This document shows, one piece after another, positions 11,575 through 22,961 of a DNA stretch of 64,000 bases. Within the stretch, counting starts at the first letter, position 1. Each line of letters opens with the position of its first letter. Made by a program: the position numbers and the translations under genes. Under the pieces are notes generated by a model. The model ran no database searches. It worked only from the letters and a program-made list of their open reading frames with translations, and was not told where the DNA came from. This stretch comes from Schistocephalus solidus (taxonomy: Eukaryota; Platyhelminthes; Cestoda; Diphyllobothriidea; Diphyllobothriidae): NCBI GenBank assembly GCA_017591395.1, contig WEDG01009067.1, positions 71,970-135,969 of the forward strand. The letters run 5' to 3'.

Positions 11575-11725
11575 GGTTACGTTTATGGCTATGGTTTATG
11601 GTAAATTTTAGGGTTAGGGCTCAGGTAATCGTTAAGCTAAGTTAGGTTAAGGTTACGTTTAGTGCTAACAGTAGTGTTAGGGATTTAGTGTAAGGATTAA
11701 GATTAAGGCTACGAATAAGGCATGG
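11575..11725. repeat. Degenerate telomere-like tract
   Basis: Contains TTTTAGGGTTAGGGCTCAGG, TTAGGTTAAGGTTACG, GTGTTAGGGA and GATTAAGATTAAGG. These are irregular TTAGGG-like units, the second such tract in the window. Confidence 0.45.
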
Positions 11726-12943
11726 GTTATGCTTACCCTCCGTGGAATCATGCGCAGGGATAACGTTAATACTTGAGCGGGGCGTTCCTGTTACCGTATC
11801 ATGTCTAGGGGCAGATCCTTACGCCACTTTGACCTTTTCCCGCTTCGCTGCTCTCCTTTAACATCCCAGTTTGTTATAAGTAATATATGTATACATTAGC
11901 GCCTAGTAAGTTCCGTCTCCCTTTCTCGTACCTCTTCCACGCCCAAGGTTTCAAGGTTGAACACAATGTCCTAGGATGGCGGAAAAGCCTCCGTCTACGT
12001 GTGTAACTCTCGCGTACGATACTAGTCAAGGATCCCTGCAAACCTACTACTTCGACTCGCCCCATTCCTGCCATAAGCCAGTTCTGGCCGGTTTTGACTG
12101 AGGGTAGTAAATCCCATCCTAGGGCGGGTGAGATGGATAGAAGCCAGTCCATCCGGGGAGGAATATGCTCCCAAATTTCGGTCATCCAAGTACACTGGCC
12201 GGGGCTATCAAGGCAAACGTTATCTAAAGTTCCTCTGCATCCAACTGGTACATCCACAGCAACTGTTAAACAAGAGGTGGTTTAAAGTTCCCTGTCCATA
12301 AAACGGTGCTTAATTTAGTCAATTTAGTCTCCGATTCCAAACCACAGGGTCTCGGATGTGGGCAGTAGATATCTCCAGTTGCTACAGCAATTGGTCGCTT
12401 CGCCCGAAACCTCTCAATACTCTCTCTCTCTCTATCTCTCTCGGTCTCCCTGTTTTATGATCTTTTACGATGGTTGAGCAGCCCGACAAGCTGGAAGCAG
12501 AGGGCGCCGGAGGGCAGGTCGGAAGAGGTGCCGAGGCATTAGGATTTAGTTCAGTCTCGTCAACCGGCATTGCGAACCAGCACCTGTCGTGGAAGACAAC
12601 CTGCTCTACCCCCCATGCCCCCGGGTGAACATCACTGTTGGCGTCATGTAACGATGCTCTCCTACATTTCTCCTGCTGTCCGTGTATCGCACGTGCGGTG
12701 TGTTGCGGAAGCCATTTGAGGGTGAAAAAGTGACGTTTTTGGAAGACCTGGGACCGGGGGCGGTGGTATTATCGAATCAGGCGGCAGGTGTGCGCTTTCG
12801 CGCCAATTCACCTGAAAAGGCGGGTACATATGATACAGACAAACGCGCGTACCCCCACCCACACAGCTGAAGACTGTGTTCTCTCGATACACATAGCCGA
12901 GGCTCAGGCTACGCGATTACCTAACCACCCCATGAGCTAAGAG
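11726..12943. other. No gene; GC-richer in the second half
   Basis: No exon is recognised. The second half, from about 12380, is GC-richer than its surroundings, and the open frames there (for example minus 12892-12662 and plus 12682-12870) are overlapping shadows without motifs. It lies 1-2 kb downstream of the T-box exon, so an intronic regulatory role is possible but unproven. Confidence 0.4.
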
Positions 12944-12947
12944 TGAC

Positions 12948-12969
12948 CGCCGCCGCCGCCGCCGCCGCC
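12948..12969. repeat. (CCG)n microsatellite
   Basis: Seven tandem CCG units. Confidence 0.9.
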
Positions 12970-13158
12970 CCCGACTCTCATGGTGGCCAGGCCGTTCACG
13001 CATCCCCCTCGTGTTCTCTATGTATCTGCGCACGTGTGCATGCTGGCACATATATGTATATTTATACATATAAACACGTGCTTGTGCGGAAGGGGGAGCT
13101 GTACGTGTCCCGACATGTGTTTGGTGGGACGTGACGTGTAGAAAGTCGGACCTACTGC

Positions 13159-13160
<2 letters not shown>
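12970..13160. other. Short spacer between microsatellites
   Basis: No gene is seen. The stretch has alternating TATA/CACGTG-type sequence. Confidence 0.4.
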
Positions 13161-13207
<47 letters not shown>

Positions 13208-13213
13208 CTCTCT
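13161..13213. repeat. (CT)n microsatellite
   Basis: A nearly pure CT run of about 50 bases. It generates the Glu-Arg-rich minus frame at 13296-13018. Confidence 0.95.
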
Positions 13214-13699
13214 ACTCGCGCGTCTCTACTCTCTCGTCTCGTCTCAAGGGCCATTGTTGATGTAACGGCAGTCATGTGGCCTGATTCAGCTCCCAATCAG
13301 CCAGCAGGAATCAGGTGATAATGCAGTTTTTTAGGAGATGGAGCTCTCGGCACCCACCACACTCTCGTTTTCCACAGAGCAGACTTTTTTCTGATTGGGG
13401 GGGGGGCTGACTGCGGTTTCCACGGCACTGAGCCGATTGAGGATACGGCCGTCAGCAGCGGAGGACATAAGTCCGAATGCAAACGCATCCGAATCCCGAC
13501 AGTACAAAGGGAAGCAGGGGTAGATGAACAGAGAAATCACTGAGCGCACTTTATTCACAAAATTTGGGACTGTGATGTAGTCCACGGCTCCGTTAGGAGA
13601 TCTGAATCAGCCCAAAAATCCCCGTGTGCACACTTTCGTTTATCCATCCTCAAGGAAACTCAATGAACTTCTGATGAGAATAGATGAGACGCTCTAAAA
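13214..13699. other. No gene recognised
   Basis: Two overlapping minus frames of 63 and 84 codons (13585-13297) show no recognisable motif. Confidence 0.4.
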
Positions 13700-14125
13700 G
13701 TTGAGACTTTGAACTTTGCTAGCTAACGGAATGACTCCGTTCTTTTGGGGATATTTTGGAATAACTGAAGGACTGATGGCCAGGCTACAATAGCTCCTTC
13801 TTGGCATGGTCTTTATGGCACTCTAACACACACGGGGTATGAGTCGCCCTCCCTTTCATGAAATCCTGGTACATTTTGGTGGAACCAATCGGTATGTGGC
13901 AAGCGTAGACGGTTTGTTTGGCTTTGTTAGCCGCTGCACCCGTGCCCACCTCCGGTCGTTTTAACATAGGCTTGGGTGAGACAGGAGAGAGTGCAGTAGA
14001 TGCTATGCAAGTTCGAATGACTATAAGCTAATTCAAGCGCAATTCACTGATGCTGAAGTCACTCGATGCAGTTCCCGGTGGACGTTGTCGCTCGTGACGA
14101 TCAGGCTGTCGTGCGCATATGTGAC
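13700..14125 (+). repeat. Dispersed repeat R1, diverged copy
   Basis: Shares CTAACGGAATGACTC, GGCTACAATAGCTCCTTCTT, TGGTCTTTATGGCACTC, CACCTCCGGTC, the GAGAGTGCAGTAGATGC block and GGTGGACGTTGTCGCTCG with 1690-2195. It also contains GGTTTGTTTGGCTTTGTTAG, which is found in the 60106-60400 copy. Confidence 0.6.
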
Positions 14126-14329
14126 ACCCTTGGATGGAGGCCTACGAGCCGCGTCAGCCACTGCGCCCAATTCCGATTGACAGAATCAGAAAAACCAACG
14201 GAGCGTGGAAGAGGAAGTGAGAGAAGTGCGCGTAGGATTTATTCAGGGTGAATAAGACAACTAAGCTCACGAATGCAATCAGAGGTTCCTTGAATCTATC
14301 ACGACTCGCTTACAGCCCTGGTCCAGAGG

Positions 14330-14640
14330 CTTGCTAGTCTGCGAGATAACTACGTGCTACACAGGACTGAGGACCAGGCTTAAATGGCCCCTTCCCACTA
14401 CGGCCTTCATGGAACTTCCGCCTGCTTTATCCTCGAGATCCCCAATGAAGGCTACTGAAAATGCAATTAATGACCACTGAAACACAGAGGCGGACAGTAT
14501 AGTTTCACTAGCCACTGAGCAAACGCCCACCTCCGGTTGTCTCGACTTTGTCTGGTGGACGAAACTTGGTAGATGTTGCAAGAAAGAAAGAAAGAAATAA
14601 AGAAAGAAAGGGAGAGAGCAGTTTCGTCGAATGTCGGTTT
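14330..14640 (+). repeat. Dispersed repeat R1, partial copy, with (GAAA)n
   Basis: Contains GGACCAGGCTTAAATGGCCC, CCTTCATGGAACTTCCGC, CCACCTCCGGTTGTCTCGAC and TTTGTCTGG, in R1 order. A GAAA run sits at 14579-14612. Confidence 0.5.
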
Positions 14641-14994
14641 AATTATCAAGCAAATGCACATCTAAGTCGTGGCTGCGCGCACATCTTTTCCTAAACTTTC
14701 AGTCTGACACTCAAGGGCCTCAGCATGCTTGATTCGGTAGCCCAGTCTCAGGAAGCAAAGTGTTCTGTATCAACTACCTTTTAGTTGTTTTTTTTTTGAC
14801 TATTTATCTTACTGTTTTTGACGCTAGCTGAGAAAAGTGCACCATTGTGTTGTTATTGAAATACAATCGAAATCCCTGCACTATTCAAAATAAACTGGGA
14901 CGAGACGAGCAAACATCTTGCAGTGCAACAGAAGGTGGATTTTGTGCCTAAGGATTGTATAGACCAAACCACCATAGACAACTTAGTAGTTAGA
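14641..14994. other. No gene recognised
   Basis: AT-rich, no motif seen. Confidence 0.4.
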
Positions 14995-15215
14995 CAAAGA
15001 CAAGGAAGACTGGAATGACCAGTTCTGGCTTAGTAGCCGTTGTCAGCCAGCCCTACCCAACCCGTGACCCGGTGATTATAAGTCCATCGCTCTAACCAAT
15101 TGTGTCACGAGATTGTTGTCCTGTCGGTTTCGATGGGGAATATAAACAATGGTAGATGGGCACTCACTGATCGGTTACGGGACTCACTCGTCCTATTGTT
15201 CCTTTGGGCTTAATC
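14995..15215. repeat. Dispersed repeat R4, copy B (tRNA-like segment)
   Basis: Matches 530-760 over CAGCCAGCCCTACCCAACCC and CGCTCTAACCAATTG. Its reverse complement gives CAATTGGTTAGAGCG, a tRNA-like D-arm string. The CACTGATCGGTTACGGGACT block and ACTCACTCGTCC follow in direct orientation, unlike copy A. Confidence 0.5.
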
Positions 15216-15757
15216 TCGTAGTAGTCTCTATGTCCTCTCGACCCTTAGCAAGTTTAATAGGAAAAGGATAATCAATCGAGCACTAATACATTATATTTTT
15301 TGATTGTTTTTCACTATTTTGTCGTTGTATCATATTGTCGCTCTCCACTATCAGTTATATTAGGCCGTAAATGCTTGAGTTGACATAAGTCTTAATTTTA
15401 ATTTGGTGGTTTTCGATAAAATAAATTGCTTCTTAGCTAATAAATATTTATTTGTAAACCGAACCCTGCCTTCTTTTTAAGATTTGTCATGTATTTAACG
15501 CAGTATAACTTCGGGGGATGCGGGATGGGCAGATTGTGCGCTACACGGGTTTTTATGTGACTCTGTATCTGCTAGGTCTATAAGTGTATACTCTCAAAGC
15601 TACGTCTAGTATGTATGTGCCTGACTAACGATGGTAGACGAGTCAGAAATGTTTTCTAGTCTCCCTGGCCTTTGTTAATGACACTTCCCAAATATGGAAG
15701 GAAGCAGCTGACAGTAAAATGGTACTCGGTTGGATCCGCAGCCGCCATCACCAGCAC
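15216..15757. other. No gene recognised
   Basis: AT-rich, with no open frame or repeat recognised. Confidence 0.4.
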
Positions 15758-15980
<223 letters not shown>

Positions 15981-17978
15981 GACCCTACCATTATCCTTGT
16001 CCCAGGAGGCTCACAGATCAATCAAAGTCGCAATGCCTATGACTACAGTGAGGCCTCATCCATTAAAACACATTCTGCTTGTAGACTGCAACCTAGAGTC
16101 CTCGCAGGCAGTCGCATAGCAACGAGCAAGGGTGTTGGAATAATGCTAGCGAATATGAGATCGAGTATAATGAGTGTTTCTGGCCTAGAAGCTATCATCA
16201 GGCAACCCAACCAAACTTAACACGTAGATGGTCTGGGGTCTGGGTTCGAACTCTTTGATCACCAGAATGGCTTATGTCTGTGATTGGTCATGTCTTGACT
16301 TTTGGCAGCTAATAGACCAAGAAATGGTTGCTACGGGCTCTTTTGCTTTTGTCGGTAATTATGTTGTGCTCTCTTGGTTGTGTGAATTTTCTTTTCACTC
16401 ATAGTTTACCTTAATAATAAAATGTTTTAATTATTATAAAATTTACTTGATGCCGTATCAAATACGGCTCTCTACTTGCGTCCGTCTTTCGTTGGTTTTA
16501 CGAAGGCTGCGTTACAATATGTGTGAGGTCGAACGCCTACCTCCATCTACCTCCGCTAAATGCCAAACAGGAAGGAAAATCGCATTCCATGGTCCCGCAA
16601 TTGAAGTTTACCTCCATCTAGGCCGAGAAGGTGGCAGGCTAGCAACCTATTTTCCACCAGTTTCCTCCTGGGGGTAGGGACCGGTGTTGGAGCTACAATC
16701 TCTCGCTCTGGCAGGTGACTCCCATTTCCACCTGCGAAACTGGCACCTTTGTTTATCGCAGATGCTGCCAGGCACACACGCACACAAACACACCTACCAT
16801 ACCATTTTCTGTTACCGAAGAGTGGGAAGTGGCGAACGCATTGCCGACCAGTCCCACATTTCTCTCACTCTCTCCATCCCCACCTAATGAAAGTTTAAAC
16901 AACCCCATCCTGCGAGAATTTAGGCCTCAGGGTGGAAATAATCGCCATGCCGGCCCTTCCGTCCGCTCGCCCGCCCAGCACCATCAGCATTGTTGATATC
17001 CCCGTAATCACACTGTCCACCGTTCGCAAGCCCTGTGCCCATGCACCCTAAGGTGGTTGATGGGGGTGGGTGGGGAGAGGCGGTAGAAACGCACTTCCAT
17101 TCCACCTGCTCCCCCCATTGAGTCACACCGGTGCGGACAGGACGCGCCAGCTACCGGCGGGGGCCGGGCGGGGGAGGGAGGGCGCATCCTCATGACCGTG
17201 GAAGCCACAGCAGTCAAGGGTTAGTCCCAAAGATGGAGGCGTCGGGGGGGGGATTGGTAAAGAAGATTGTCAGTAGAGTTGCGAGGCCGTGTCGGGGACA
17301 AGCGAGTGTCTCTTCCGCATCTATAAACAAATCCTGCGCGTCACAGACACGAATCCCTCAGGCCCCAACTCCGGATGGCTGTAAAAGGCTGGGTCCCGTG
17401 GACATCGAGGACAGTAACGCTCGCGCCGCGCTGCCGGCGGAGAGGCCTCTTCGCATAGAGAGGGCAATCTCATCACGCAGTTCTGGTGACCAAGTAACCT
17501 CGAGGCTCATCTGTCGAGAATGCCTTCCTCCGTTTGCCGTCCAGCCCCAGCTATTCGCACGATAACCCGTACCACCCACGTCGACAGCAGGGCACGTGTA
17601 AATAAACTAATTTTTAAAAAGATGATGCGGTTGTTTGCCAGCAGCCCCAAACACCAGCCGACTTAGTGGAAAACCCACTAGGAAAAGCCAAACCTTACTA
17701 CCTCCGTCCGCCATCTACAACCGATCCAAAAGCTTTCAGAAAGTTCAAACACAGCGTCGTGCAGGACGGTCAAAATTTTGGGTTGGATAAAAGTGTACCT
17801 GCCGCTCTCAATTATATCTAATTTGACCGCTTATGTTAGGGAGCAAAAAAGGAGCAGCCGAGACAGTGGCAACGAAAAGCGCAACCTTTTTCCACCTGAC
17901 GTTTAAAAAGCCCAGAACATGATGAAAAAGCAGGTACATGCAGCGCATCCGAGAACTGTTGGGAAACTCGACAAGAGC
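15981..17978. other. No gene; GC-rich segment 16480-17580
   Basis: No exon could be supported. The segment 16480-17580 is conspicuously GC-rich and carries long overlapping frames on both strands (for example plus 17131-17565 and minus 17579-17358), which is expected from low stop-codon density. An undetected GC-rich exon or a regulatory segment cannot be excluded. Confidence 0.4.
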
Positions 17979-19265
17979 GTAATATTCGACCCAACTCGGA
18001 CAATAAAGGATCGGTCAGCGTGTAATATGCGACCGTACTACAGGCCAACTACATGTCTTACTTTGGATAGTCTCATGATGGTTATTAAAGAGCCCGCGTG
18101 AACTGTTCGAAATCAGAGTTTGAATCCCCGAAGAGAATAGGATTGCCAACACAAACTTCTGCCCGAGCGATTAAGTATAGTGGCTTTCGATCGCATCGAT
18201 CAGCTATCGCTTATTTGAGCCACAACTGACGTCTCGGTCATAAAATTTCAACAAGAACATAATACGCGACCCAACTCAGGCAACAAAAGGATAAGTTAGC
18301 GAGTAATACGCTATCATACTGCAAACCAATATAACCCTAACTCTATCCTTTGTTCTCGTTAGGGTAAGAATTTGTTGCCGGGTCACATGATATTTATTTG
18401 GCGGTAGGAGGACCGGGGTATCAGGTCAAATGACAACTTTCCAAGCGGTGAAAATTAGGACGTCGCGGTAGATTAAAAACGCATCCATTTTGACTTGGAT
18501 ACCATAAGATGGCGTAGCGCGGGCCTCATTCTTACTCCCGTCAAGGGTCCGAATAAAAGTTGGTCAGGTTAGTTAGGAATGATATCACGCATATTGGACG
18601 GCGTGAGGTAAAGTCGCCGGATCCCGCAATCCGTACGTTTGTCGGGGCAAAAAAAACTATTGTGATACCCTAATACCCCGGCAAACAATGCTTACCCTAA
18701 CGAAAGCAGCGGATAGGGTTAGGACTAGGTTGGCACTCTCTTTTTCCTCATTTAGCCCCATCCATAAAAATCCTATTACAACCAGTCCCGTATTACTTGC
18801 TGACCTATCCGTTTTATTCCCTGATTTGGGACACATATCATGTTCATATGGTACACGACGGATTTTCTGGCTCCAGGTGTACAAGACGCAAGTCTACAAT
18901 AATAGCGGGAAAACTAAGGACAAGAACGTAATATGCGAACGAACTCAGGGTAAAAAGGACAGGTTATCGAGTAAAACAGTAACGGTGGTAATGGGTGGCT
19001 AAATGATTGAAGGTAGAGCGCTAACCTAACCGTAACTTTGTCCACTGTGTTCTTTAGGGTTGAAATTCGCTGATGGGTTAGAAGGGTCCCTCAACAGTTT
19101 GTTGCCCCGACACATGTGCATGTTGCAAAATGTTGTGTGACGCTACCCACCCGGCAGCAAATTCTAACCAAATAAGAACACCGTGGATAGAGTTAGGGTT
19201 TGGTTGACATGTAATACGGTCGCGTATTACACGCTGACCTATCCTCTGTACTCTGAGTGGGCTTG
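17979..19265. repeat. Mirrored repeat cluster R7
   Basis: Five copies of a unit of about 55-70 bp, roughly GTAATACGCGACC then AACTCAGG then ACAAAGGATAGGTTAGCG. Three are direct (17979-18036, 18250-18320, 18924-18985) and two are inverted (18786-18840, 19207-19265). Between them are inverted TAGGGTTAG/CTAACCCTA pieces, for example at 18331, 18711 and 19190. The direct and inverted alternation suggests a foldback or MITE-type element, possibly nested copies. Open frames crossing it are not meaningful. Confidence 0.55.
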
Positions 19266-19829
19266 CATATATTCGTTCTTGCCTTGGATTCTTGCAGTTC
19301 AGTCCTGCAACCGCGCCAGTGCGGCAATGAATCCAAATGTTGGAAATATGCTGCTTGCTGAACATCTGAAAGACCGCATTTATCGCCTGCCCACAGTACA
19401 CGGCTATAAGTGACATCGGCTCACCGTATTTCATATTCTATAGATGCCTGCAAAGATTCCATTCACTATAAGTTGCGACAGAAGTGAGTTAACCAATTCT
19501 TCGGGCCAGCTAAAAACAGATAGGATTGTGAATTGACAGGAAAAAATCTGTTTGTGTCAGTTACTTTAGAGCACCCCATGGGCCTCATCGGAAATTCGAT
19601 AGAACTGAAGATCCAACTTGCCAAGTTCACCTCTTTCAAAACCGACTTGACCTCCACTTCCGACAGCTAACAGGCCAGTGTCAAAAGGCTTGAAAGTCGG
19701 CCGTTACTAGATATGTGCCCCCCTAGACGGGCCGCGTGGTAGATGCGCTGGACCAACAGGGAGAGGGGTTAGATTGGGGCATCACAGAGGTTATTCGTGA
19801 TGCAAGCCCATAACAAATGCCAAACATGT
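19266..19829. other. No gene recognised
   Basis: Nothing is recognised apart from chance frames. Confidence 0.4.
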
Positions 19830-20055
19830 TGGCTGTGTGTTGGCACGCGTCGGTGCAGGCTCCCGCAGTGCCAGCCACCAGCACCCTATCCTGCCTCTGG
19901 TCTTCTTGACTCTGTCTTGACAGGTGGGTGAGGAAAGAGCAACTGTGGTAAATGCAGTGCAAATCTACTATCAGTCAAAAATAATTAGCGCACAAGTCAT
20001 AGTCCCTGCGCCGTCATGCCGTGGAGCATAGAATGGAACTCGTCAAAATCGACGG
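19830..20055 (+). repeat. Dispersed repeat R1, partial copy
   Basis: CCTCTGGTCTTCTTGACTCTG, AGGTGGGTGAGGAAAGAG, AATGCAGTGCAAATCTACTA, GTCCCTGCGCCGTCATGC and GGAACTCGTCAAAATCGACG match the second half of R1. Confidence 0.65.
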
Positions 20056-20439
20056 ACGAACTCTCGGAAGAGAAGTAGTTATGCAGCATAGCAGTACTGT
20101 GCAGAATACGGAAAAATAAACAAAACAGAAGCTTAGATAGCGCAATATTTGTGTTAAAGGAATGGAGAGCAGACATTTTGTCCTGATCAGTGCACGGAGG
20201 GAAGAATGAACTACCATTGAAAGGAGAAATTACAAAGATCACAGGGCAATATGGAAAGAAGTAATGACTTTGCGGATAGCCTTAGTCTGCAGGTTTTGAG
20301 GATCATTATTGTTGACCTGTGTGTGCTTTTGGTAACAGTGAGAAGGAACTGTGAAGTCTCGATTTCACTGCACTTTTCCGACCTATCCTGTTTCACTAAC
20401 ACGAGCGAAACAAAGCACGATGAGTGTTGGGTAGACGCT

Positions 20440-20475
20440 CACCGATTGGTTACAAGACTCACTCGTCCCCTTGTG
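20440..20475 (+). repeat. R4 core block
   Basis: CTCACCGATTGGTTACAAGA followed by CTCACTCGTCCCC matches the block in both R4 copies. Confidence 0.45.
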
Positions 20476-20605
20476 CACCCACCCACCTCTTCAGATATGG
20501 AATTGATTAGCTTGTACTTCCAATCATTGTCAGGAACGCCGATTACGAATCATAAGGCCCTGGAAATGAGGGACGTAAATAACCCGATACGATTCGGTTA
20601 ACGTT
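20475..20605 (+). repeat. Direct repeat R5, unit 1
   Basis: ACCCACCCACCTCTTCAGAT, TTAGCTTGTAC, ATTGTCAGGA and CCGATTAC recur in order at 20867-20995, about 390 bases downstream. Confidence 0.6.
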
Positions 20606-20866
20606 TATACCATAAATGAATACTACTAACAAAACATAATTAGCATATATATAAACGTAAAATAAATCATCGTGGGTTAAACACGTTTGGCATTCTTGAG
20701 GGAAAATGCTCCACTTGTAAAACATTTATTCTTTTACTCATTCACAATCTGATTCATTTATCGTAGGTTTGCATCCTGCAGACTCTCGATGTCAGCATCA
20801 GTGTGTTGGGTTGCATAGGCAACAAGAATACGATGAGCCAGGCTGAGCTGCCCGTCCAAATCTCCA
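20606..20866. other. No gene recognised
   Basis: The end of this stretch (20772-20866) resembles 27718-27850 (ATCCTGCAGACTC…CGATG, then CTGCCCGTCCAAATCTCCAG), so R5 probably extends upstream. Confidence 0.35.
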
Positions 20867-20995
20867 GTACCCACCCACCTCTTGATATACGGAATTTCTT
20901 AGCTTGTACCGTCAATTGTTGTCAGGAAAACCGATTACAAATGACATGAAGCTCTGGAAATAAGGGCCAGTCAGATTGATACGCTTGCCGGGTAA
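20867..20995 (+). repeat. Direct repeat R5, unit 2
   Basis: Second copy of the 20475-20605 unit, with substitutions. The 5' extension is shared with 27718-27850. Confidence 0.6.
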
Positions 20996-21654
20996 CAACG
21001 ACTATGTTCTCCTCGATTGAGGAAGGCTTACGATGGCGGCAAGTTTTCCACCCTCAAATCATTTTCGGTACACACAACAATTTAACTTCGCGAACGAATA
21101 ATATACCCTATATTTCCTGTCCCTTTAACTACTTAGCCTCCACCAGGACTGGGTATAATTTCGATGTGCCAAATTGACAGTTGCCGATGCAAGCGAAAAG
21201 ACAAGACTTTTGTGCAAAACTGCGGTAGCTCACACAAATTTCCTTGCTAAATGCAGGTTTCAGATGCATTTTAACAAAAAGTAACGGATGTTTCATCCAC
21301 ACGCACACCTGAGCGCACTTGGGCTCGTGCGAGATCCGATATCTCCTTGAATCGATCCTGTTACATATGAAGCTACGAGCCACGTGTTGTATGACACACA
21401 TAGACGAGCCTTCTAGCTTTGACAGACACTGCCCACGCCTGCGCCTACAGTGATATTGGTATTGGGATATGATAGGAGTGGGAAATTAGTGAGATAGATG
21501 CGGCGCGAGTCTGTACCACTATGGACAAATTCACTAGCACCTTATGACTGCACCATTATCAGGACGGTAATGGACTTTCTTGACTTTGACAGCTGAACTT
21601 CCGAATACCTCTGCTTGTTACATAGACATGTTACGTCTACCTCCAAGTCTTTTT
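20996..21654. other. No gene recognised
   Basis: A 90-codon minus frame (21401-21129) shows no recognisable domain. Confidence 0.4.
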
Positions 21655-22130
21655 TTATGCACATTTAAGTTGACATCAGCCAAATTGGAATTTGCCATAC
21701 AAGCCTGGAGACCGTGGTCTGTCAAAGACCACAACACCCTTGAGAAGGTCCAAAGACGTGCAACCAAGCTTGTTCAAGGTCAAAGCTGCCTGCCTTACGA
21801 GACAGGATTGTCTAACCTTGATCTGTTTCCTCTGGACTATAGACAGCTACGCGGCGACTTAATGCAAGCCTTTCGAATGCTGCGGCTTCAGGATTGTTGC
21901 CTTGCATCTGGCGACTTCTTTGAGCTGGCTACTACCACTACTTTGCGAGGACATCCCATTAAACTACGTGTGAAAGGTGCAAGACTCGACACAAGAAGGT
22001 TCTTCTTCTCCAACAGAGTGATTAAGGCCTGGAATGCTCTGCCGGCCGACGTAATCATGTCCCATCCGTTGACACTTTTAAGCGGAAGTTTGACCAGTAC
22101 AGTCATAAGTACCACCACGACATCCGAACC
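21655..22130 (+). mobile_element. CR1-like LINE, C-terminal fragment of ORF2
   Basis: The frame gives LEFAIQAWRPWSVKDHNTLE, KVQRRATKLVQG, LPYETGLSNLDLFPLDYRQL, RGDLMQAFRML, LRGHPIKLRVKGARLD and NRVIKAWNALPADVI. This is the conserved region downstream of the RT in CR1-like LINEs (EYA.QAW.P…LE.VQR.ATK…L.Y..RL..L.L..L..RR.RGDL…WN.LP..V). The element is 5'-truncated, as LINE insertions usually are. The last coding residues are frameshifted near 22070. Its 3' tail follows at 22317-22380. Related fragments sit at 40540-41450 and 49480-49990. Confidence 0.85.
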
Positions 22131-22316
22131 TAACACATTTCCTGAAACATATTCCCATCCACAAATTTCGCGTCATATAACATACTACTCCCTAATTTTG
22201 AATAATATTATTTTATAATTGTTTCGTCCCATGCTCTGTAGTGTGACGGGGAGATAACCCTTTGTCCAACGTCCATTATATGTCAGCTTTTTTAATTTGC
22301 AGTATCATTGAAATCA

Positions 22317-22380
22317 ATAGGGAGCTCAAAGGCTTTGCCTATATTTCCCTTAATAAAACTGAACTGAACTGAACTGAAAT
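22317..22380 (+). repeat. LINE 3' terminal hairpin and short tandem tail
   Basis: GGGAGCTCAAAGGCTTTGCC can pair with TATTTCCC, and the tail is (CTGAA)4. The same terminal layout occurs at 50159-50188, 60059-60090, 43193-43228 and, inverted, at 40535-40587. This is the likely reverse-transcriptase recognition end of the CR1-like families here. Confidence 0.7.
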
Positions 22381-22419
22381 TCAGAATGCTTTAAAGTTGC
22401 AAAAATTCCCATTAAACGA

Positions 22420-22961
22420 TTCAAAAGACAACTTGGCGAGCATACGCGCTGCTTTCGATAACTTCTCTTCAGGCCAGTACAGTTATAGGGAAACGTTGGA
22501 ACGCAGTAGAAATTTAAAACATGAAATCGATCATGTTCGTCCATTCGTGTGGGTTATCTGAGGAATGTGCATAGGGTAAGGGTGATAAGAGACAATTTGA
22601 TAGGCGGCAGTGAGTGTTTGGTAGAGCCGTTCTAGGAGAAGGGGGAGGACAGAGATGGCGCGGGGGATACATACAGTTAAGCGGCCGTTGGCCAAGCTAA
22701 GCGCGGAGCTTGTACGAGGTTCTTTCGTGCGCACAAGACCGTCTTCTTCAACCTAATGGCAGTCGCTTCTGCTGCTGCTAGTAGACGTTGACCCAGTGGC
22801 TTGGGGTGGTTTGGTGGGACCTTATAAATTACACGGAAAGCTTCGCTGGGGTCCACACTATGCCCGCTGTCAACAAGATGTGCAAGGATGGCGCTTTTTA
22901 TGCTCTTGACTTCCCCTTTGCTCAGCCATGCTGAGATGTGTTCTTTTATTCTTTTGGATAA
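22420..22961 (-). mobile_element. Penelope-like element, 5'-truncated copy (left arm of palindrome)
   Basis: Minus-strand coding runs from about 22961 to 22677: LSKRIKEHISAWLSKGEVKS, then a SAILAHLVDSGHSVDPSEAF segment and VIYKVPPNHPKPLGQRLL. RIKEHI…AILAHL…GH is the C-terminal half of the GIY-YIG endonuclease of Penelope-like elements. The RT and the GIY-YIG motif itself are missing because of 5' truncation. The first 67 bases (22961-22895) are unique; the other 475 bp are mirrored almost perfectly by the right arm. A hammerhead ribozyme lies near the 3' end at 22484-22430. The reading frame is open to 22677. Confidence 0.8.
22430..22484 (-). ncRNA. Hammerhead ribozyme (type I), left arm
   Basis: Mirror copy of the motif at 23372-23426, with all core bases present on the minus strand: CTGAAGA, GAAA, and CTC before the cleavage point. 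See the right-arm entry for the fold. Confidence 0.75.

Noticed and set aside
17131..17579. 144-codon plus frame and 73-codon minus frame
   Set aside because: These are long frames in GC-rich DNA, where stop codons are rare; composition is not protein-like and no family is recognised.
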